Notes under the pieces: model-generated
Seen by the model: the letters and a program-made list of their open reading frames with translations, nothing else
Told to the model about the DNA's origin: nothing
Databases searched by the model: none
Translations under genes and position numbers: made by a program
Part shown: piece after piece, positions 44,156 to 54,910 of the stretch
Numbering within the stretch: the stretch's first letter is position 1
How the letters are laid out: each line of letters begins with the position of its first letter
Origin: Streptomyces sp. NRRL F-5126
Lineage (GTDB): Bacteria; Actinomycetota; Actinomycetes; Streptomycetales; Streptomycetaceae
Length of the DNA stretch: 64,000 bases
NCBI RefSeq assembly: GCF_000721265.1
Contig: NZ_JOFZ01000015.1
Span: 62,001 to 126,000 of the forward strand
Direction: 5' to 3'

Positions 44156-44417
44156 GAGGATGCGTCTGGCCTTCCCAAATCGAGCATTGATGGCTTTTCA
44201 GGATGGCGAGGTGGGTGGTGGAGCGCTCGAAGCCGAAGGCTTGCGTGGCGTGGAGCTCATCGTAGTGCCGACGACCCCGGATCTGCGCGCTGGCCCACCT
44301 CAGTATGGGTGACGAAGTGTCTTCGCGACGCGTTCCCGCGCGGACGGAAGACATTCCCTCGGGCGACCGAATTCCTCCGGTCGCCCCAGGCCAACAGGCT
44401 ATTCGGCTGACAGCCGG

Positions 44418-44834
44418 TCAGGAAAGGCCGGGAAAGAAAATCTTCAGTTCCCGAATGGCGGACTCCTCCGAGTCGGAGGCGTGGATCAGGTTCTCCCGGA
44501 CAATGGTGCCGAAGTCCCCCCGGATGGACCCGGGCGCAGCGGCGATCGGGTCGGTGGGCCCGGCGAGGGCGCGCACGCCCTCGATGACCCGCTCGCCCTC
44601 GACGACGAGCGCCACGACGGGCCCGGACGCCATGAACTCCACCAGCGGCTCGTAGAACGGCTTCCCCTTGTGCTCGCCGTAGTGCTGCTCAAGGGTGTCC
44701 TGGTCGAGCGAGCGCAGGTCCATGGCGGCGATGCTCCAGCCGGCCTTGCGCTCGATACGTCCGATGACCTCGCCGACGAGGTGGCGCCGCACGGCGTCCG
44801 GCTTGAGGAGGACGAGGGTGCGCTGGGTCGTCAT
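44418..44834 (-). CDS. ndk: nucleoside diphosphate kinase
   Basis: A 138-residue enzyme that balances NTP pools by transferring the gamma phosphate through a histidine. The family start TQRTLVLLKPDAVRRHL is present. The active-site motif, normally NLIHGSD, reads NLIHASD (His116), a common actinobacterial variant. The length is normal. Its conserved neighbour is the DUF4233 gene, but here an unusual 725 bp spacer separates them. Confidence 0.97.
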   Translation of the reverse strand: MTTQRTLVLLKPDAVRRHLVGEVIGRIERKAGWSIAAMDLRSLDQDTLEQHYGEHKGKPFYEPLVEFMASGPVVALVVEGERVIEGVRALAGPTDPIAAAPGSIRGDFGTIVRENLIHASDSEESAIRELKIFFPGLS

Positions 44835-45559
44835 GGGTGCGGCTCCTTGGGTAACGGGGTGACGCTGAGCGGAACAGTGCTGCGAGGTTACCGGGGCTGC
44901 CGCGCGGCCCGGCACGCGCCCGCACCCCGGCATGCGGCCCGCGCCCCCGGCATGCGGGCCGGCCCGGCGCACGGCACCCGGCCGGCGACCGGGCAGGGCG
45001 GGGCTCGGCGAACGGCCCGCTCGCAACCGGTGCGCGGGCCGAGGACCCCGGGCAGCCACGGCACCGGCGGGTGCGGGCGGGGGGCCGGCAGCGCGGCGGG
45101 CCCGTGCAACACCGGCCCGCGGCGTGGGACCCGGCTCGACGCGAGCCCGGCGCACGGCGCAGGCGGGCGCGGCGCAAGCGCGGTTGCTCCAGGCGGGCAC
45201 GGCACCGGCGAACCCGGGCGGGCGCGGTCTGGGCGGTGCGGCGGCGGCCGCGGGTGGCGCCGGCGGCGCCGCAGCATGTCCGGCGGGGGGTGGCACCGCG
45301 CGGGCGCGGGCGGTCTCGGCCCTGGCGGGCCGATCCGCGACAGCGGTGGCGCCCTCATGGACGTGAGAGCGGTATGGCGGACGCGCGGCACGGGCCGGAT
45401 CCGCCCAAGGCGGCGAGTCGCGCCGACGGGCACGCCAGGGCGCCACAGCGGCGGCGCGACGAGCATGCCCCCGGCCCGCGGGGGCGGACTGTACGTGGCG
45501 AGGCCCGGGCATGGCGGAGCGGACAGGTCGGGGCGCGGGCCGGGCGCCCGGGGGCGGGG
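44835..45559. other. GC-extreme gene-free spacer between DUF4233 gene and ndk
   Basis: About 725 bases made almost only of G and C in short motifs, e.g. GGCATGCGG twice near 44930 and 44950. Long open frames exist on both strands but all give Ala/Arg/Gly/Pro-only sequence with no start site or known domain. The ndk promoter should lie at its left end. I regard it as non-coding. Confidence 0.5.
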
Positions 45560-45991
45560 CTACTCGGCGGGTGGGGGCGTGTGGTCGGCGGCGGGAGCGG
45601 GGGCGGAGCCCGACGGGGTTGCGGCGGGCGCGCCCGACGCCGCCTCGGCCTCCTGGGACCTGGCGAGTTCGGCCCAGCGCGCCTTGTGGACGTCGACGAT
45701 GCGCCCGTAGTGCACGGACGCCCACCACAGCGCGCAGAACGCGGCGCCCAGGATGAACATCACCGGGACCACGAAGCCGCTCAGCAGCAGCGCCACCTGG
45801 AGCACCCAGCCGAGCTGCACCGCGCCCGGGCGGGTGATCACCCCGCACAGCAGCAGCGACAGCAGCATCGCGGCGCCGCACACGGTCCAGACGGCCGTCA
45901 TGGTCAGCGAGTCCGACTTCATCGCGACCAGGCCCGCGAATCCGATGACGAAGAACTCGGCGAGCAGCGTCGACGAGCAGAGCGTACGCAT
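45560..45991 (-). CDS. DUF4233 membrane protein
   Basis: A 143-residue protein with four hydrophobic helices (about 8-25, 31-49, 62-84, 86-100) and an Ala/Pro-rich hydrophilic tail. It begins MRTLCSSTLLAEFFVIGFAG, which matches the DUF4233 family found downstream of folC in actinobacteria. The function is unknown; conserved position suggests a link to folate metabolism or simply a stable operon. It starts 9 bases after folC. Confidence 0.87.
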   Translation of the reverse strand: MRTLCSSTLLAEFFVIGFAGLVAMKSDSLTMTAVWTVCGAAMLLSLLLCGVITRPGAVQLGWVLQVALLLSGFVVPVMFILGAAFCALWWASVHYGRIVDVHKARWAELARSQEAEAASGAPAATPSGSAPAPAADHTPPPAE

Positions 45992-46000
45992 GGCCTTGTG

Positions 46001-47509
46001 TCAGCCCCTCCTGAGCAGCAGCCGGGCCTCGCCGACCGTGATGACCGAGCCGGTCACGAGCACACCCGCGCCCGCGAACCCGCCCTCTTCCTCCGCGAGC
46101 GTGATCGCCGCCTCGATCGCGTCGTCGAGCCGCGGCTCGACCTGGACGCGCTCGTCGCCGAACACCTCGACCGCGACGCCGGCGAGCTCGTCGGCGTCCA
46201 TCGCGCGGTGGCTGGAGTTGCGGGTGACGACGAGCTCGGCGCAGATCGGTTCAAGCGCCTCAAGGATGCCCTTGACGTCCTTGCCCGCGCTCGCGCCGAC
46301 CACGCCGATCAGCCGGTTGAAGCCGAACGCCTCGGTGACGGCGTCGGCGGCGGCGCGTGCGCCCGCCGGGTTGTGCGCGGCGTCCAGGACGACCGTGGGC
46401 GAGCGCCGCACGACCTCGAGGCGTCCGGGTGAGGCGACCGACGCGAACGCCTTGCGCACCGTGTCCGCGTCGAGCGGCCCGGGCCGCTGGGCGCCGACGC
46501 CGAAGAACGCCTCGACGGCGGCGAGCGCCACCGCCGCGTTGTGCGCCTGGTGTGCGCCGTACAGCGGCAGGAAGACCTCGCCGTACTCGCCGCCGAGGCC
46601 GCGCAGCGTGAGCAGCTGCCCGCCGACGGCGACCTCGCGCGCGAGCACGCCGAACTCCAGGCCCTCGCGGGCCACGGTCGCGTCGAGGTCGGTGGCCTTG
46701 CGCAGCAGGACCTGCGCCGCGTCGACGGGCTGCTGCGCGAGCACCACCGTCGCGTCCCGCTTGATGATCCCGGACTTCTCCCCCGCGATCTCGCCGGGCG
46801 TCGAGCCGAGCCGGTCGGTGTGGTCCAGGTCGATGGGGGTGACGACGGCGACGCCGGCGTCGATGACGTTCGTCGCGTCCCAGGTGCCGCCCATGCCGAC
46901 CTCGACGACGGCGGCGTCGACGGGCGCGTCGGCGAACGCGGCGTACGCCATGCCCGTCAGCACCTCGAAGAACGACAGCCGGTACTCCTTGGCCGCGTCG
47001 ACCATCTCGACGTACGGCTTGATGTCCGCGTACGTCTCGATGAAGCGCTCGGCGGAGATCGGGGCGCCGTCCAGGCTGATGCGCTCGGTGATGGACTGGA
47101 CGTGCGGGCTGGTGTAGCGGCCGGTGCGCAGGTCGAAGGCGCCCAGCAGGGCCTCGATCATCCGGGCCGTGGACGTCTTGCCGTTGGTGCCGGTGATGTG
47201 GATGGACGGGTAGCCGCGCTGGGGGTCGCCCAGCACGTCCATCAGCGCCTTGATCCGCTCGACCGACGGGTCGAGCTTCGTCTCGCCCCAGCGGCCCGCG
47301 AGCTCCTGCTCCACGGCGCGCAGCGCCGCGTCGACCTCGGGGTCCTCGGGGCGTGCCGGGATGTCGCCCGCAGGAGGGCCGGCCTGCGCCCTGAGGGTGC
47401 GGCTGCCGGCCTCGATGGCGGCGAGGTCGGGGTCGCGCGTGGTCTCGTTCGCGACGATGTCCTCGAAGCCGTCGTCGCCGTCGTCGCCGTGCTGGGGGGT
47501 CTCACTCAC
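46001..47509 (-). CDS. folC: folylpolyglutamate synthase / dihydrofolate synthase
   Basis: ATP-dependent ligase that makes dihydrofolate and adds glutamates to folates. The Mur-ligase fold spans residues 65-502: HITGTNGKTSTARM near 102 (P-loop), RYTSPHVQSITERI near 125, VEVGMGGTWDATN near 193, and the C-terminal LDAAHNPAGARAA near 378. A 60-residue acidic N-terminal extension precedes it, as in other Streptomyces FolC. The GTG start at 47509 is followed by SETPQHG. It is downstream of valS behind a terminator-like hairpin. Confidence 0.95.
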   Translation of the reverse strand: MSETPQHGDDGDDGFEDIVANETTRDPDLAAIEAGSRTLRAQAGPPAGDIPARPEDPEVDAALRAVEQELAGRWGETKLDPSVERIKALMDVLGDPQRGYPSIHITGTNGKTSTARMIEALLGAFDLRTGRYTSPHVQSITERISLDGAPISAERFIETYADIKPYVEMVDAAKEYRLSFFEVLTGMAYAAFADAPVDAAVVEVGMGGTWDATNVIDAGVAVVTPIDLDHTDRLGSTPGEIAGEKSGIIKRDATVVLAQQPVDAAQVLLRKATDLDATVAREGLEFGVLAREVAVGGQLLTLRGLGGEYGEVFLPLYGAHQAHNAAVALAAVEAFFGVGAQRPGPLDADTVRKAFASVASPGRLEVVRRSPTVVLDAAHNPAGARAAADAVTEAFGFNRLIGVVGASAGKDVKGILEALEPICAELVVTRNSSHRAMDADELAGVAVEVFGDERVQVEPRLDDAIEAAITLAEEEGGFAGAGVLVTGSVITVGEARLLLRRG

Positions 47510-47541
47510 GCCGTCCAGTCTACGGACCGCCCGGCGCCGCA

Positions 47542-47567
47542 CTTCCCACGGCTCTGCCCGTGGGAAG
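47542..47567 (-). terminator. hairpin between valS and folC
   Basis: CTTCCCACGG and CCGTGGGAAG form a 10 bp stem with a 6-base loop, 43 bases downstream of the valS stop. Confidence 0.65.
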
Positions 47568-47609
47568 CGCGGCCCGGTGGCGCGGCTCGCGTCGTGCGGC
47601 CCCGCGCCG

Positions 47610-50234
47610 CTAGGCGGCCGGGAGGTTCGCCAGTTGCGCGGTGATGCGGGCGATGTCCTCCTCCGCCTTGGCGAGGCGGCCCCGGATCTTGCCGACCACC
47701 TGGTCGGGCGCCTTCGCGAGGAACGCCTCGTTGCCGAGCTTCGCCGTGGCCTGCGACTTCTCCTTCTCCGCCGCGCCCAGGTCCTTGGTGAGGCGCTTGC
47801 GCTCCGCCGCCACGTCGATGGTGCCCGACAGGTCGAGCGCCACCGTCGCGCCGGCGATCGGGAGCGTCGCCGTCGCCTGGAAGCCGTCGCCCTCCGGCTG
47901 GAGGCGCAGCAGCTGCCGGATCGCCGGCTCGTGCGCCGCAAGGGACGTCCCCGACAGGTCGAGGCGGGCCGGGACGCGCTGGCCGGGCTGCAGGCCCTGG
48001 TCGGCGCGGAAGCGGCGGACCTCCGTCGTGACCTCCTGGAGCAGCTGGATCTCCCGCTCGGCCGCCTCGTCGCGGAAGCCGCTGTCGGCGGGCCATTCGG
48101 CGACGACCACAGACTCGCGGCCGGTCAGCGTCGTCCACAGGGTGTCCGTCACGAACGGCATCACCGGGTGCAGCAGGCGCAACGTGACGTCGAGGACCTC
48201 GCCTAGGACACGGCGCGAGGCGGCGGCGCCGTCGCCCCCGGCGGCGAACGTCGTCTTGGACAGCTCGACGTACCAGTCGAAGACCTCGTCCCACGCGAAG
48301 TGGTAGAGGGCGTCGCTGACCTTGGCGAACTGGTAGTCGTCGTAGTACGCGTCGACGGCCCCGACGGTGCGGTTCAGCCGGGAGAGGATCCACCGGTCCG
48401 TCGCGGACAGCGTCTCGGCGTGCGGCAGTTCGCCCTCGACGGTCGCGCCGTTCATCAGCGCGAAACGCGTCGCGTTCCACACCTTGTTGGCGAAGTTCCT
48501 GGACGCCTGGACCCAGTCCTCGCCGATCGGCACGTCCGCACCGGGGTTGGCGCCCCTGGCGAGCGTGAAGCGGACGGCGTCGGCGCCGTACGCGTCCATC
48601 CAGTCGAGCGGGTCGACCGAGTTGGGGTTGGACTTGGACATCTTCTTGCCGTGCTCGTCGCGGACGAGGCCCGTCAGCGCGATCGTGTGGAACGGCGGGA
48701 CGCCGTCCATCGCGTACAGGCCGAACATCATCATCCTGGCGACCCAGAAGAAGATGATGTCGTGTCCCGTGAGCAGGACGTCCGTCGGGTAGAACTTCTC
48801 CAGCGACGCGGTCTCGTCCGGCCAGCCGAGCGTCGAGAACGGCCACAGGCCGGACGAGAACCAGGTGTCGAGGACGTCCGGGTCCTGCGTCCACCCCTCG
48901 CCCGCGGGTGCCTCGTCGTCGGGGCCGACGCAGACCGTCTCGCCGTTCGGCCCGTACCAGACGGGGATGCGGTGGCCCCACCACAGCTGGCGCGAGATCG
49001 TCCAGTCGTGCATGTTGTCGACCCAGTCGAAGTAGCGCTTCGACAGCTCCTCCGGGTGGATCCTCACCCGGCCGTCGCGCACCGCGTCGCCCGCGGCCTT
49101 CGCCAGCGGCTCGACCTTGACCCACCACTGCAGCGACAGGCGCGGCTCGATGGTCGTGCGGCACCGCGAGCAGTGGCCGACGCTGTGCACGTAGGGGCGC
49201 TTCTCGGCGACGATCCTGCCCTGCTCGCGCAGCGCCTCGACGATCGCGGCGCGCGCCTCGAAGCGGTCGAGGCCCTGGAAAGGACCCGGCACGGTGATCA
49301 CCGCGCGCTCGTCCATGACCGTCAGCGACTCCAGGCCGTGGCGGCGGCCGATCGCGAAGTCGTTGGGGTCGTGCGCCGGGGTCACCTTGACGGCGCCCGT
49401 GCCGAACTCGGGGTCGACGTGCGCGTCCGCGACGACGGGGATCGTACGGTCCGTCAGCGGGAGCTTGATGCGCTTGCCGATGAGGTGCGCGTACCGCTCG
49501 TCGTCCGGGTGGACGGCGACGGCGGTGTCGCCGAGCATCGTCTCGACGCGGGTCGTCGCGACGACGACCGTCTCGTCCCCCTCGCCGTACTTGAGGGAGA
49601 CCAGTTCGCCCTCGTCGTCCTGGTAGTCCACCTCGATGTCGGAGATGGCGGTGAGGCAGCGGGGGCACCAGTTGATGATGCGCTCGGCGCGGTAGATCAG
49701 CCCGTCGTCGTAGAGCTTCTTGAAGATGGTCAGGACGGCCTTCGACAGGCCCTCGTCCATCGTGAAGCGCTCGCGCGACCAGTCGACGCCGTCGCCGAGG
49801 CGGCGCATCTGCCCGAGGATCCGACCGCCGTACTCGTCCTTCCACTGCCACGTGCGCCTGACGAACTCCTCGCGCCCGATGTCGTGGCGCGACTTGCCCT
49901 CCTCGGCGAGTTGCTGCTCGACCTTGTTCTGCGTGGCGATGCCCGCGTGGTCCATGCCGGGCAGCCACAGCGCCTCGTAGCCCTGCATGCGCTTGCGGCG
50001 CGTGAGCGCGTCCATCAGCGTGTGCTGGAAGGCGTGGCCGAGGTGCAGGGATCCTGTGACGTTCGGCGGGGGGATGACGATCGTGTACGGGGGCTTGTCG
50101 CTCGACGCGTCCGCCTCGAAGTAACCCCGCTCCACCCAGCGCTCGTACAGCGGCCCCTCTACCTCCGCCGGCGCGTACTGCGTCGGCAATTCACGGGGGC
50201 CTGCTGGTGGCTGCTGCGCTGAGTTCTCGGTCAC
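47610..50234 (-). CDS. valS: valyl-tRNA synthetase
   Basis: Charges tRNA-Val; a class I synthetase of 874 residues, the normal length. The HIGH motif is HLGH (64-67) in [14 protein letters not shown], and KMSKS lies near residue 530. The editing domain (about 195-345), anticodon-binding domain and a C-terminal coiled-coil arm (about 805-874) are all present. The GTG start gives [10 protein letters not shown]. It reads in the same direction as folC and divergently from the membrane protein at 50382. Confidence 0.97.
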   Translation of the reverse strand: MTENSAQQPPAGPRELPTQYAPAEVEGPLYERWVERGYFEADASSDKPPYTIVIPPPNVTGSLHLGHAFQHTLMDALTRRKRMQGYEALWLPGMDHAGIATQNKVEQQLAEEGKSRHDIGREEFVRRTWQWKDEYGGRILGQMRRLGDGVDWSRERFTMDEGLSKAVLTIFKKLYDDGLIYRAERIINWCPRCLTAISDIEVDYQDDEGELVSLKYGEGDETVVVATTRVETMLGDTAVAVHPDDERYAHLIGKRIKLPLTDRTIPVVADAHVDPEFGTGAVKVTPAHDPNDFAIGRRHGLESLTVMDERAVITVPGPFQGLDRFEARAAIVEALREQGRIVAEKRPYVHSVGHCSRCRTTIEPRLSLQWWVKVEPLAKAAGDAVRDGRVRIHPEELSKRYFDWVDNMHDWTISRQLWWGHRIPVWYGPNGETVCVGPDDEAPAGEGWTQDPDVLDTWFSSGLWPFSTLGWPDETASLEKFYPTDVLLTGHDIIFFWVARMMMFGLYAMDGVPPFHTIALTGLVRDEHGKKMSKSNPNSVDPLDWMDAYGADAVRFTLARGANPGADVPIGEDWVQASRNFANKVWNATRFALMNGATVEGELPHAETLSATDRWILSRLNRTVGAVDAYYDDYQFAKVSDALYHFAWDEVFDWYVELSKTTFAAGGDGAAASRRVLGEVLDVTLRLLHPVMPFVTDTLWTTLTGRESVVVAEWPADSGFRDEAAEREIQLLQEVTTEVRRFRADQGLQPGQRVPARLDLSGTSLAAHEPAIRQLLRLQPEGDGFQATATLPIAGATVALDLSGTIDVAAERKRLTKDLGAAEKEKSQATAKLGNEAFLAKAPDQVVGKIRGRLAKAEEDIARITAQLANLPAA

Positions 50235-50381
50235 CGGTTCAGTTTAGAGGTGTCACGGGCGCGTCCCGAAACCGATTGCGGGGCGTCTGCGGGCGTAAAG
50301 GTCCGGCCCCGGGGGGCACGTGTCGTGCTCACATCCGACAGGATGTCCCGAGTCACATCCATTCGGAGGGGAACCGACGAC

Positions 50382-51437
50382 ATGAGCAACGATCAGCCCG
50401 GGCCTTACGGGGGGCCGCAGCCTCAGCAGCCGCAGCAGCCCGGGCCCTACGGCCAGTCCGGCCCCTACGGGCAGCCCCCGCAGGGCGGACAGCCGCCCCA
50501 GGGCGGACCGCAGCCGGGGTACGGCTACCCGCAGCAGCCGGGCGTCCCGGCACAGCCCGGCTACGGCCACCCGCAGCAGCCGCCGGCCGCGCCAGGACCG
50601 TACGGACCGCCGCCGCAGCAGGGCGTGCAGGGCGGGCCCAACCCGTACGCGCAGCCGCAGCAGCCGCCGTACGGGCAGAACCCGTACGGCCAGCCGGGGC
50701 AGCCGCCGTACGGCGCCGGCCCGTACGCGGGCGGCCCGGCCGGCGGCCCGCCGAAGAAGAAGCGGACAGGCCTCATCGTCACGGCCGTGGTCGTGGCGTG
50801 CGCCGTGATCGCCGGCGGCGCGTACTTCCTGACGTCAGGCGGCAGCGGCTCCGACGTCGCGGACGACGGCCCGCACAAGCTCATCACGCCGGCCTCGGTG
50901 CTGGGCGGCCAGTACAAGAAGGACGCCAAGGACACCGACTCGTCCTCGACGTCGAGCGACCTGGACGACGCGAAGAAGGCAGGGGTGAAGAACCCCAAGG
51001 ACGTCTCCTCCGCGTACATGAAGGGCGACGAGTCGAACCCGCTCGCCCAGTCGCTCCTGGAGTTCGGCGGCGTCTACGGGCAGATCGACGATCCCCGCAA
51101 GACGCTGGACGCGTTCTTCGCCTCGGCGAACAAGGAGTCGAAGGGCGACAAGGAGAGCCGGCTGGTCGGGCAGCCCAAGGAGGTCAAGCCGGCCGGCCTC
51201 AAGGACGCGGTCATGAAGTGCCAGAACGTCAAGAGCACCAACTCGGACGCCGGCAGCGGCGCGGCGTCGGGGCCCAAGGAGTTCACGACGCCGATCTGCG
51301 TGTGGGCCGACCACAGCACGCTCGGCTTCGTCGTCCACTTCGACATCGCGTCGCTCGCGACGGGCAAGTCGGAGCCGGTCTCGGACGTCGCGGACCTCGC
51401 GGCGAAGCTCCGGGGCGACGTGCGCGTCAAGGCCTGA
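50382..51437 (+). CDS. Pro/Gln/Gly-rich single-pass membrane protein
   Basis: A 351-residue protein of a type common in Streptomyces. Residues 1-120 are a cytoplasmic low-complexity region of PYGQPPQGG-like repeats; KKKR precedes one membrane helix (TGLIVTAVVVACAVIAGGAY, about 128-148). The outside part (150-351) is a soluble domain with one pair of cysteines (PVMKCQNV-like AVMKCQNV near 270 and PICVWADH near 303) that may form a disulphide. The ATG has GGAGGGG 10 bases upstream. It is divergent from valS and convergent with clpX. The function is unknown. Confidence 0.85.
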   Translation: MSNDQPGPYGGPQPQQPQQPGPYGQSGPYGQPPQGGQPPQGGPQPGYGYPQQPGVPAQPGYGHPQQPPAAPGPYGPPPQQGVQGGPNPYAQPQQPPYGQNPYGQPGQPPYGAGPYAGGPAGGPPKKKRTGLIVTAVVVACAVIAGGAYFLTSGGSGSDVADDGPHKLITPASVLGGQYKKDAKDTDSSSTSSDLDDAKKAGVKNPKDVSSAYMKGDESNPLAQSLLEFGGVYGQIDDPRKTLDAFFASANKESKGDKESRLVGQPKEVKPAGLKDAVMKCQNVKSTNSDAGSGAASGPKEFTTPICVWADHSTLGFVVHFDIASLATGKSEPVSDVADLAAKLRGDVRVKA

Positions 51438-51442
51438 CGCCG

Positions 51443-51484
51443 GGCGTCCGGCCGGTCCGGCCATGAGCCGGCCGGCCGGGCGCC
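51443..51484. terminator. bidirectional terminator between the membrane protein gene and clpX
   Basis: Positions 51443-51461 pair with 51467-51484 over a 5-base loop with only one bulged T (51456). The genes converge here, and the hairpin starts 5 bases from one stop and ends 2 bases from the other. Confidence 0.75.
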
Positions 51485-51486
51485 TC

Positions 51487-52779
51487 TCAGGCGGACTTCT
51501 CGTGCCGTCCGTCGTTCTTGACGATCCTCGGCTCGCGCGGTACCAGCGTCGGGTTGACGTGCGAGTGCACGACCTCCTCCGTGATGACCACGCGTGCCAC
51601 GTCCTTGCGCGACGGCACCTCGTACATCACCGACTGGAGCACCTCTTCGAGGATCGCCCGCAGTCCGCGCGCGCCGGTGCCGCGCAGGATCGCCTGGTCC
51701 GCGATGGCTTCGAGCGCCGACTCGTCGAACTCCAGCTCGGCGCCGTCGAGTTCGAACAGCCGCTGGTACTGCTTGACCAGGGCGTGGCGCGGCTCGACCA
51801 GGATGCGCTTGAGCGCCTCGCGGTCCAGGTTGTGCACGGAGGTGATGACGGGGAGGCGGCCGATGAACTCGGGGATCATCCCGAACTTCACCAGGTCCTC
51901 CGGCATGACCTCCTGGAACAGGTCGCGCTCCTCGATCTCGCGCTTGGAGCGGATCGTCGCGCCGAACCCGATGCCCTTGGCGCCGGCCCGCGCCTCGATG
52001 ATCTTCTCCAGGCCCGCGAAGGCGCCGCCCACGATGAACAGCACGTTCGTCGTGTCGATCTGGATGAACTCCTGGTGCGGATGCTTGCGTCCGCCCTGCG
52101 GCGGGACGGAGGCGGTGGTGCCCTCAAGGATCTTCAGCAGCGCCTGCTGCACGCCCTCGCCCGACACGTCGCGCGTGATCGACGGGTTCTCGCTCTTGCG
52201 CGCGACCTTGTCGATCTCGTCGATGTAGACGATGCCGGTCTCGGCCTTCTTGACGTCGTAGTCGGCGGCCTGGATGAGCTTGAGCAGGATGTTCTCGACG
52301 TCCTCGCCGACGTACCCGGCCTCCGTCAGCGCGGTCGCGTCGGCGATCGCGAACGGCACGTTGAGCATGCGGGCGAGTGTCTGGGCGAGGTGCGTCTTGC
52401 CCGAGCCGGTCGGCCCGAGCAGCAGGATGTTCGACTTGCCGAGCTCGATCGCGTCCTCACGGCCCGAGCCGCCGCCGTTCTCGCCGGCCTGCACCCGCTT
52501 GTAATGGTTGTAGACCGCCACCGACAGGGCCTTCTTCGCGGGCTCCTGCCCGACGACGTACCCCTCGAGGAACTCGTAGATCTCGCGCGGCTTGGGCAGT
52601 TCCTCCCACCGCACCTCGGAGGTCTCGGCGAGCTCCTCCTCGATGATCTCGTTGCAGAGGTCGATGCACTCGTCGCAGATGTACACACCGGGCCCTGCGA
52701 TGAGCTTCTTCACCTGCTTCTGGCTCTTGCCGCAGAACGAGCACTTGAGCAGGTCGCCGCCATCACCGATGCGTGCCAC
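51487..52779 (-). CDS. clpX: ClpX ATPase, specificity subunit of Clp protease
   Basis: AAA+ unfoldase that feeds substrates to ClpP. It has 430 residues. The zinc-binding domain has C13/C16 and C35/C38. Walker A is GPTGSGKT (122-129) and Walker B is VYIDEIDK (184-191). The IGF loop that docks to ClpP is at 270-272, and the sensor arginine segment [13 protein letters not shown] lies near 365. The start GTG/ATG region gives [16 protein letters not shown], as in other actinobacteria. The upstream clpP frame overlaps its first 70 bases. Confidence 0.97.
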   Translation of the reverse strand: MARIGDGGDLLKCSFCGKSQKQVKKLIAGPGVYICDECIDLCNEIIEEELAETSEVRWEELPKPREIYEFLEGYVVGQEPAKKALSVAVYNHYKRVQAGENGGGSGREDAIELGKSNILLLGPTGSGKTHLAQTLARMLNVPFAIADATALTEAGYVGEDVENILLKLIQAADYDVKKAETGIVYIDEIDKVARKSENPSITRDVSGEGVQQALLKILEGTTASVPPQGGRKHPHQEFIQIDTTNVLFIVGGAFAGLEKIIEARAGAKGIGFGATIRSKREIEERDLFQEVMPEDLVKFGMIPEFIGRLPVITSVHNLDREALKRILVEPRHALVKQYQRLFELDGAELEFDESALEAIADQAILRGTGARGLRAILEEVLQSVMYEVPSRKDVARVVITEEVVHSHVNPTLVPREPRIVKNDGRHEKSA

Positions 52780-53747
52780 GAGGTGGATCCCCTTCGCCTG
52801 GGAGCAGCCTGGTTCAGCGGCTCCTGTGCCTCATACCCGACGGTACCTTGCCCGGCCCCGTGTTCGGGCCCCCCTTGGCGCGGTTCACCACACTCCCCGC
52901 CCGGCCTCGCGGCGCGGTACGCGGCCCTTGCGGGACCTGCGGGGCGCCTGTGACCAGCCGCGCCAAGGGTGCGCGCCGGGCCGGAAGCTGTTGTCTTGCC
53001 CCCTGCGGGGCCCGAGTCGCCTGGCACAGCCATCTCCGGCGTTGTCGTCAGTCGCCGACGCTCCGCGTCGACTCCCTCCTCCGCCTTGGATCTGACATTG
53101 CGGGTCGACACGATCTGGTCGACCAGACCGTACGCGAGCGACTCCTCAGCGGTGAGGATCTTGTCGCGCTCGATGTCGTCCCTGATCTTCTCGATCGGGG
53201 TCGTGGAGTGCTTCGCCAGCAGCTCCTCGAGCTGCGAGCGCATGCGCAGGATCTCGTTGGCCGCGATCTCCAGGTCGGAGAGCTGCTCGCGCCCCGTCTG
53301 GCTGGACGGCTGGTGGATCAGCACGCGCGCGTTGGGCAGCGCGAGACGCTTGCCCGGCGTGCCGGCGGCCAGCAGCACGGCGGCGGCGGAGGCCGCCTGG
53401 CCCATGCAGACCGTCTGGATGTCCGGCTTCACGAACTGCATCGTGTCGTAGATGGCGGTGAGCGCCGTCATCGAGCCGCCGGGGCTGTTGATGTAGATGG
53501 AGATGTCGCGGTCCGGGTCCATCGACTCCAGGCACAGCAGCTGCGCCATGACGTCGTTGGCGGACGCGTCGTCGATCTGCACGCCGAGGAAGATCACGCG
53601 CTCCTCGAACAGCTTGGCGTACGGGTCGTACTCGCGGACGCCCTGCGAGGTGCGCTCGACGAAGCGCGGGACGACGTAACGGTTGTCCACCTGCGGGCCC
53701 GTGTGGAGGCCGCTCGCGGAGTAGTCGTTCATCTGGGTGTTCACCAT
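52710..53747 (-). CDS. clpP: ClpP proteolytic subunit with long C-terminal extension overlapping clpX
   Basis: The ClpP core is complete in the first 220 residues: [13 protein letters not shown] near 83, catalytic S120 in [10 protein letters not shown]145 in LIHQPS, and a catalytic Asp near 191 in IRDDIERD. After DQIVSTRN (about 210-217), where such proteins usually end within a few residues, the frame continues for about 125 more to a stop inside clpX. The tail is Ala/Gly/Pro/Arg-rich and unlike any domain I know. Either the normal stop has been lost or the sequence has an error. The start at 53747 gives [13 protein letters not shown]; an ATG five codons later is possible. Confidence 0.85.
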   Translation of the reverse strand: MVNTQMNDYSASGLHTGPQVDNRYVVPRFVERTSQGVREYDPYAKLFEERVIFLGVQIDDASANDVMAQLLCLESMDPDRDISIYINSPGGSMTALTAIYDTMQFVKPDIQTVCMGQAASAAAVLLAAGTPGKRLALPNARVLIHQPSSQTGREQLSDLEIAANEILRMRSQLEELLAKHSTTPIEKIRDDIERDKILTAEESLAYGLVDQIVSTRNVRSKAEEGVDAERRRLTTTPEMAVPGDSGPAGGKTTASGPARTLGAAGHRRPAGPARAAYRAARPGGECGEPRQGGPEHGAGQGTVGYEAQEPLNQAAPRRRGSTSWHASVMAATCSSARSAARARSR

Positions 53748-53805
53748 TCCTGTGACCTTGGGTGACCTGCGGAGGACGGGCTTGATGACGGGGAGGACGG
53801 GGCCC

Positions 53806-54423
53806 TCAGGCCCCGGTGCCGCCGCCGCCCGGGACACCCGAAGCAGCGGTGATGATCTCGTCGATGATGCCGTACTCCCTGGCCTCCTCGGCGGAGAACC
53901 AGCGGTCGCGGTCACCGTCGCGGATGATCGTCTCCTCGGTCTGGCCGGTGTGCCGCGCCGTGATCTCGGCCATGCGCTTCTTGGTGCGCAGCAGCTGCTG
54001 GGCCTGGATCTTGATGTCGGACGCGGTACCGCCGAGCCCGGCCGAGCCCTGGTGCATGAGGATGTCGGTGTTCGGCAGCGCGAACCGCTTGCCCGCGGTG
54101 CCGCCGGTCAGCAGGAACTGGCCCATGGACGCCGCGAGGCCCATGCCGATCGTCACGACGTCGTTCGGGATGTACTGCATGGTGTCGTAGACGGCCATGC
54201 CCGCCGTGACGGAGCCACCCGGGCTGTTGATGTAGAGGTAGATGTCCTTCTCGGGCTCGGCCGCGAGGAGGAGGAGCTGCGCGGTGATCTTGTTGGCGAT
54301 GTCATCGTCGACCTGCTGGCCGAGGAAGATGATCCGCTCGCCGAGCAGCCGACTGTAGACCTGGTCGCCGAGGCCCCCACCGATGGACGGCTCTCCTGCG
54401 GCATGCGGCATCAGATTCGTCAC
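53806..54423 (-). CDS. clpP: ClpP proteolytic subunit
   Basis: First subunit of the paired ClpP1P2 protease. It has 205 residues, normal length. [20 protein letters not shown] lies at 61-80, catalytic S99 in [10 protein letters not shown]124 in LMHQGSAG, and the Asp near 169 in IIRDGDRD. The start [12 protein letters not shown] is typical of Streptomyces ClpP1. It lies about 60 bp upstream of the second clpP and forms an operon with it. A ClgR-type box precedes it. Confidence 0.96.
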   Translation of the reverse strand: MTNLMPHAAGEPSIGGGLGDQVYSRLLGERIIFLGQQVDDDIANKITAQLLLLAAEPEKDIYLYINSPGGSVTAGMAVYDTMQYIPNDVVTIGMGLAASMGQFLLTGGTAGKRFALPNTDILMHQGSAGLGGTASDIKIQAQQLLRTKKRMAEITARHTGQTEETIIRDGDRDRWFSAEEAREYGIIDEIITAASGVPGGGGTGA

Positions 54424-54579
54424 GTGTCCACCTGCTCGTCTCTGACGGCCTCGGCCGTCTCAGCGTCTTCGTCCCGAGATCCGAAAGGCCGGCCGGTCTG
54501 CTCCCGGACGGCTTCTCCGGCTCTCGTACTCATGGACCCTAACCCCCTGGTCGGCGGGCGCCATCCCGGTTCCGTAGCT

Positions 54580-54593
54580 GTTCGCTCGGAGCG
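54580..54593. promoter_or_regulatory. ClgR-type operator upstream of the clpP operon
   Basis: GTTCGC-TCGGA-GCG matches the GTTCGC-N5-GCG pattern reported for the Clp gene regulator ClgR in Streptomyces. It lies about 157 bases before the first clpP start, in the expected promoter region. Confidence 0.55.
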
Positions 54594-54910
54594 CAAGGTA
54601 GTTGGCCCGCGTGCGCGCGGTGCCGCCGACCGTATCGCGGGGCGTCCCGCCCCGCGCACACCCCCCGGCCACCGGCCCGGACGCGCGATGCCCCGCACGC
54701 CTGTGCGGCCCGGTGACGCCCCGATGCGCGGGCACGGTCACGCGGCGGCTCGGCCCGCGGGGCATGGTCTCGGCGGATCCCGGCCGAGCAACCGGCGCTT
54801 GCCCGACCGGCGTGCGACGCGGCGCCCGATGGCGGGACGGGACGGCCGCGAGGGTATGCGAGGCAGGCCGGACGAGGCAGTCCACGCGGCGGCCGCGGGC
54901 CGGAGCGGGC

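Noticed and set aside
44418..45881. ndk reading frame extended 349 codons upstream
   Set aside because: The extension is translated GC-rich spacer; the real Ndk begins at 44834 with the family N-terminus.
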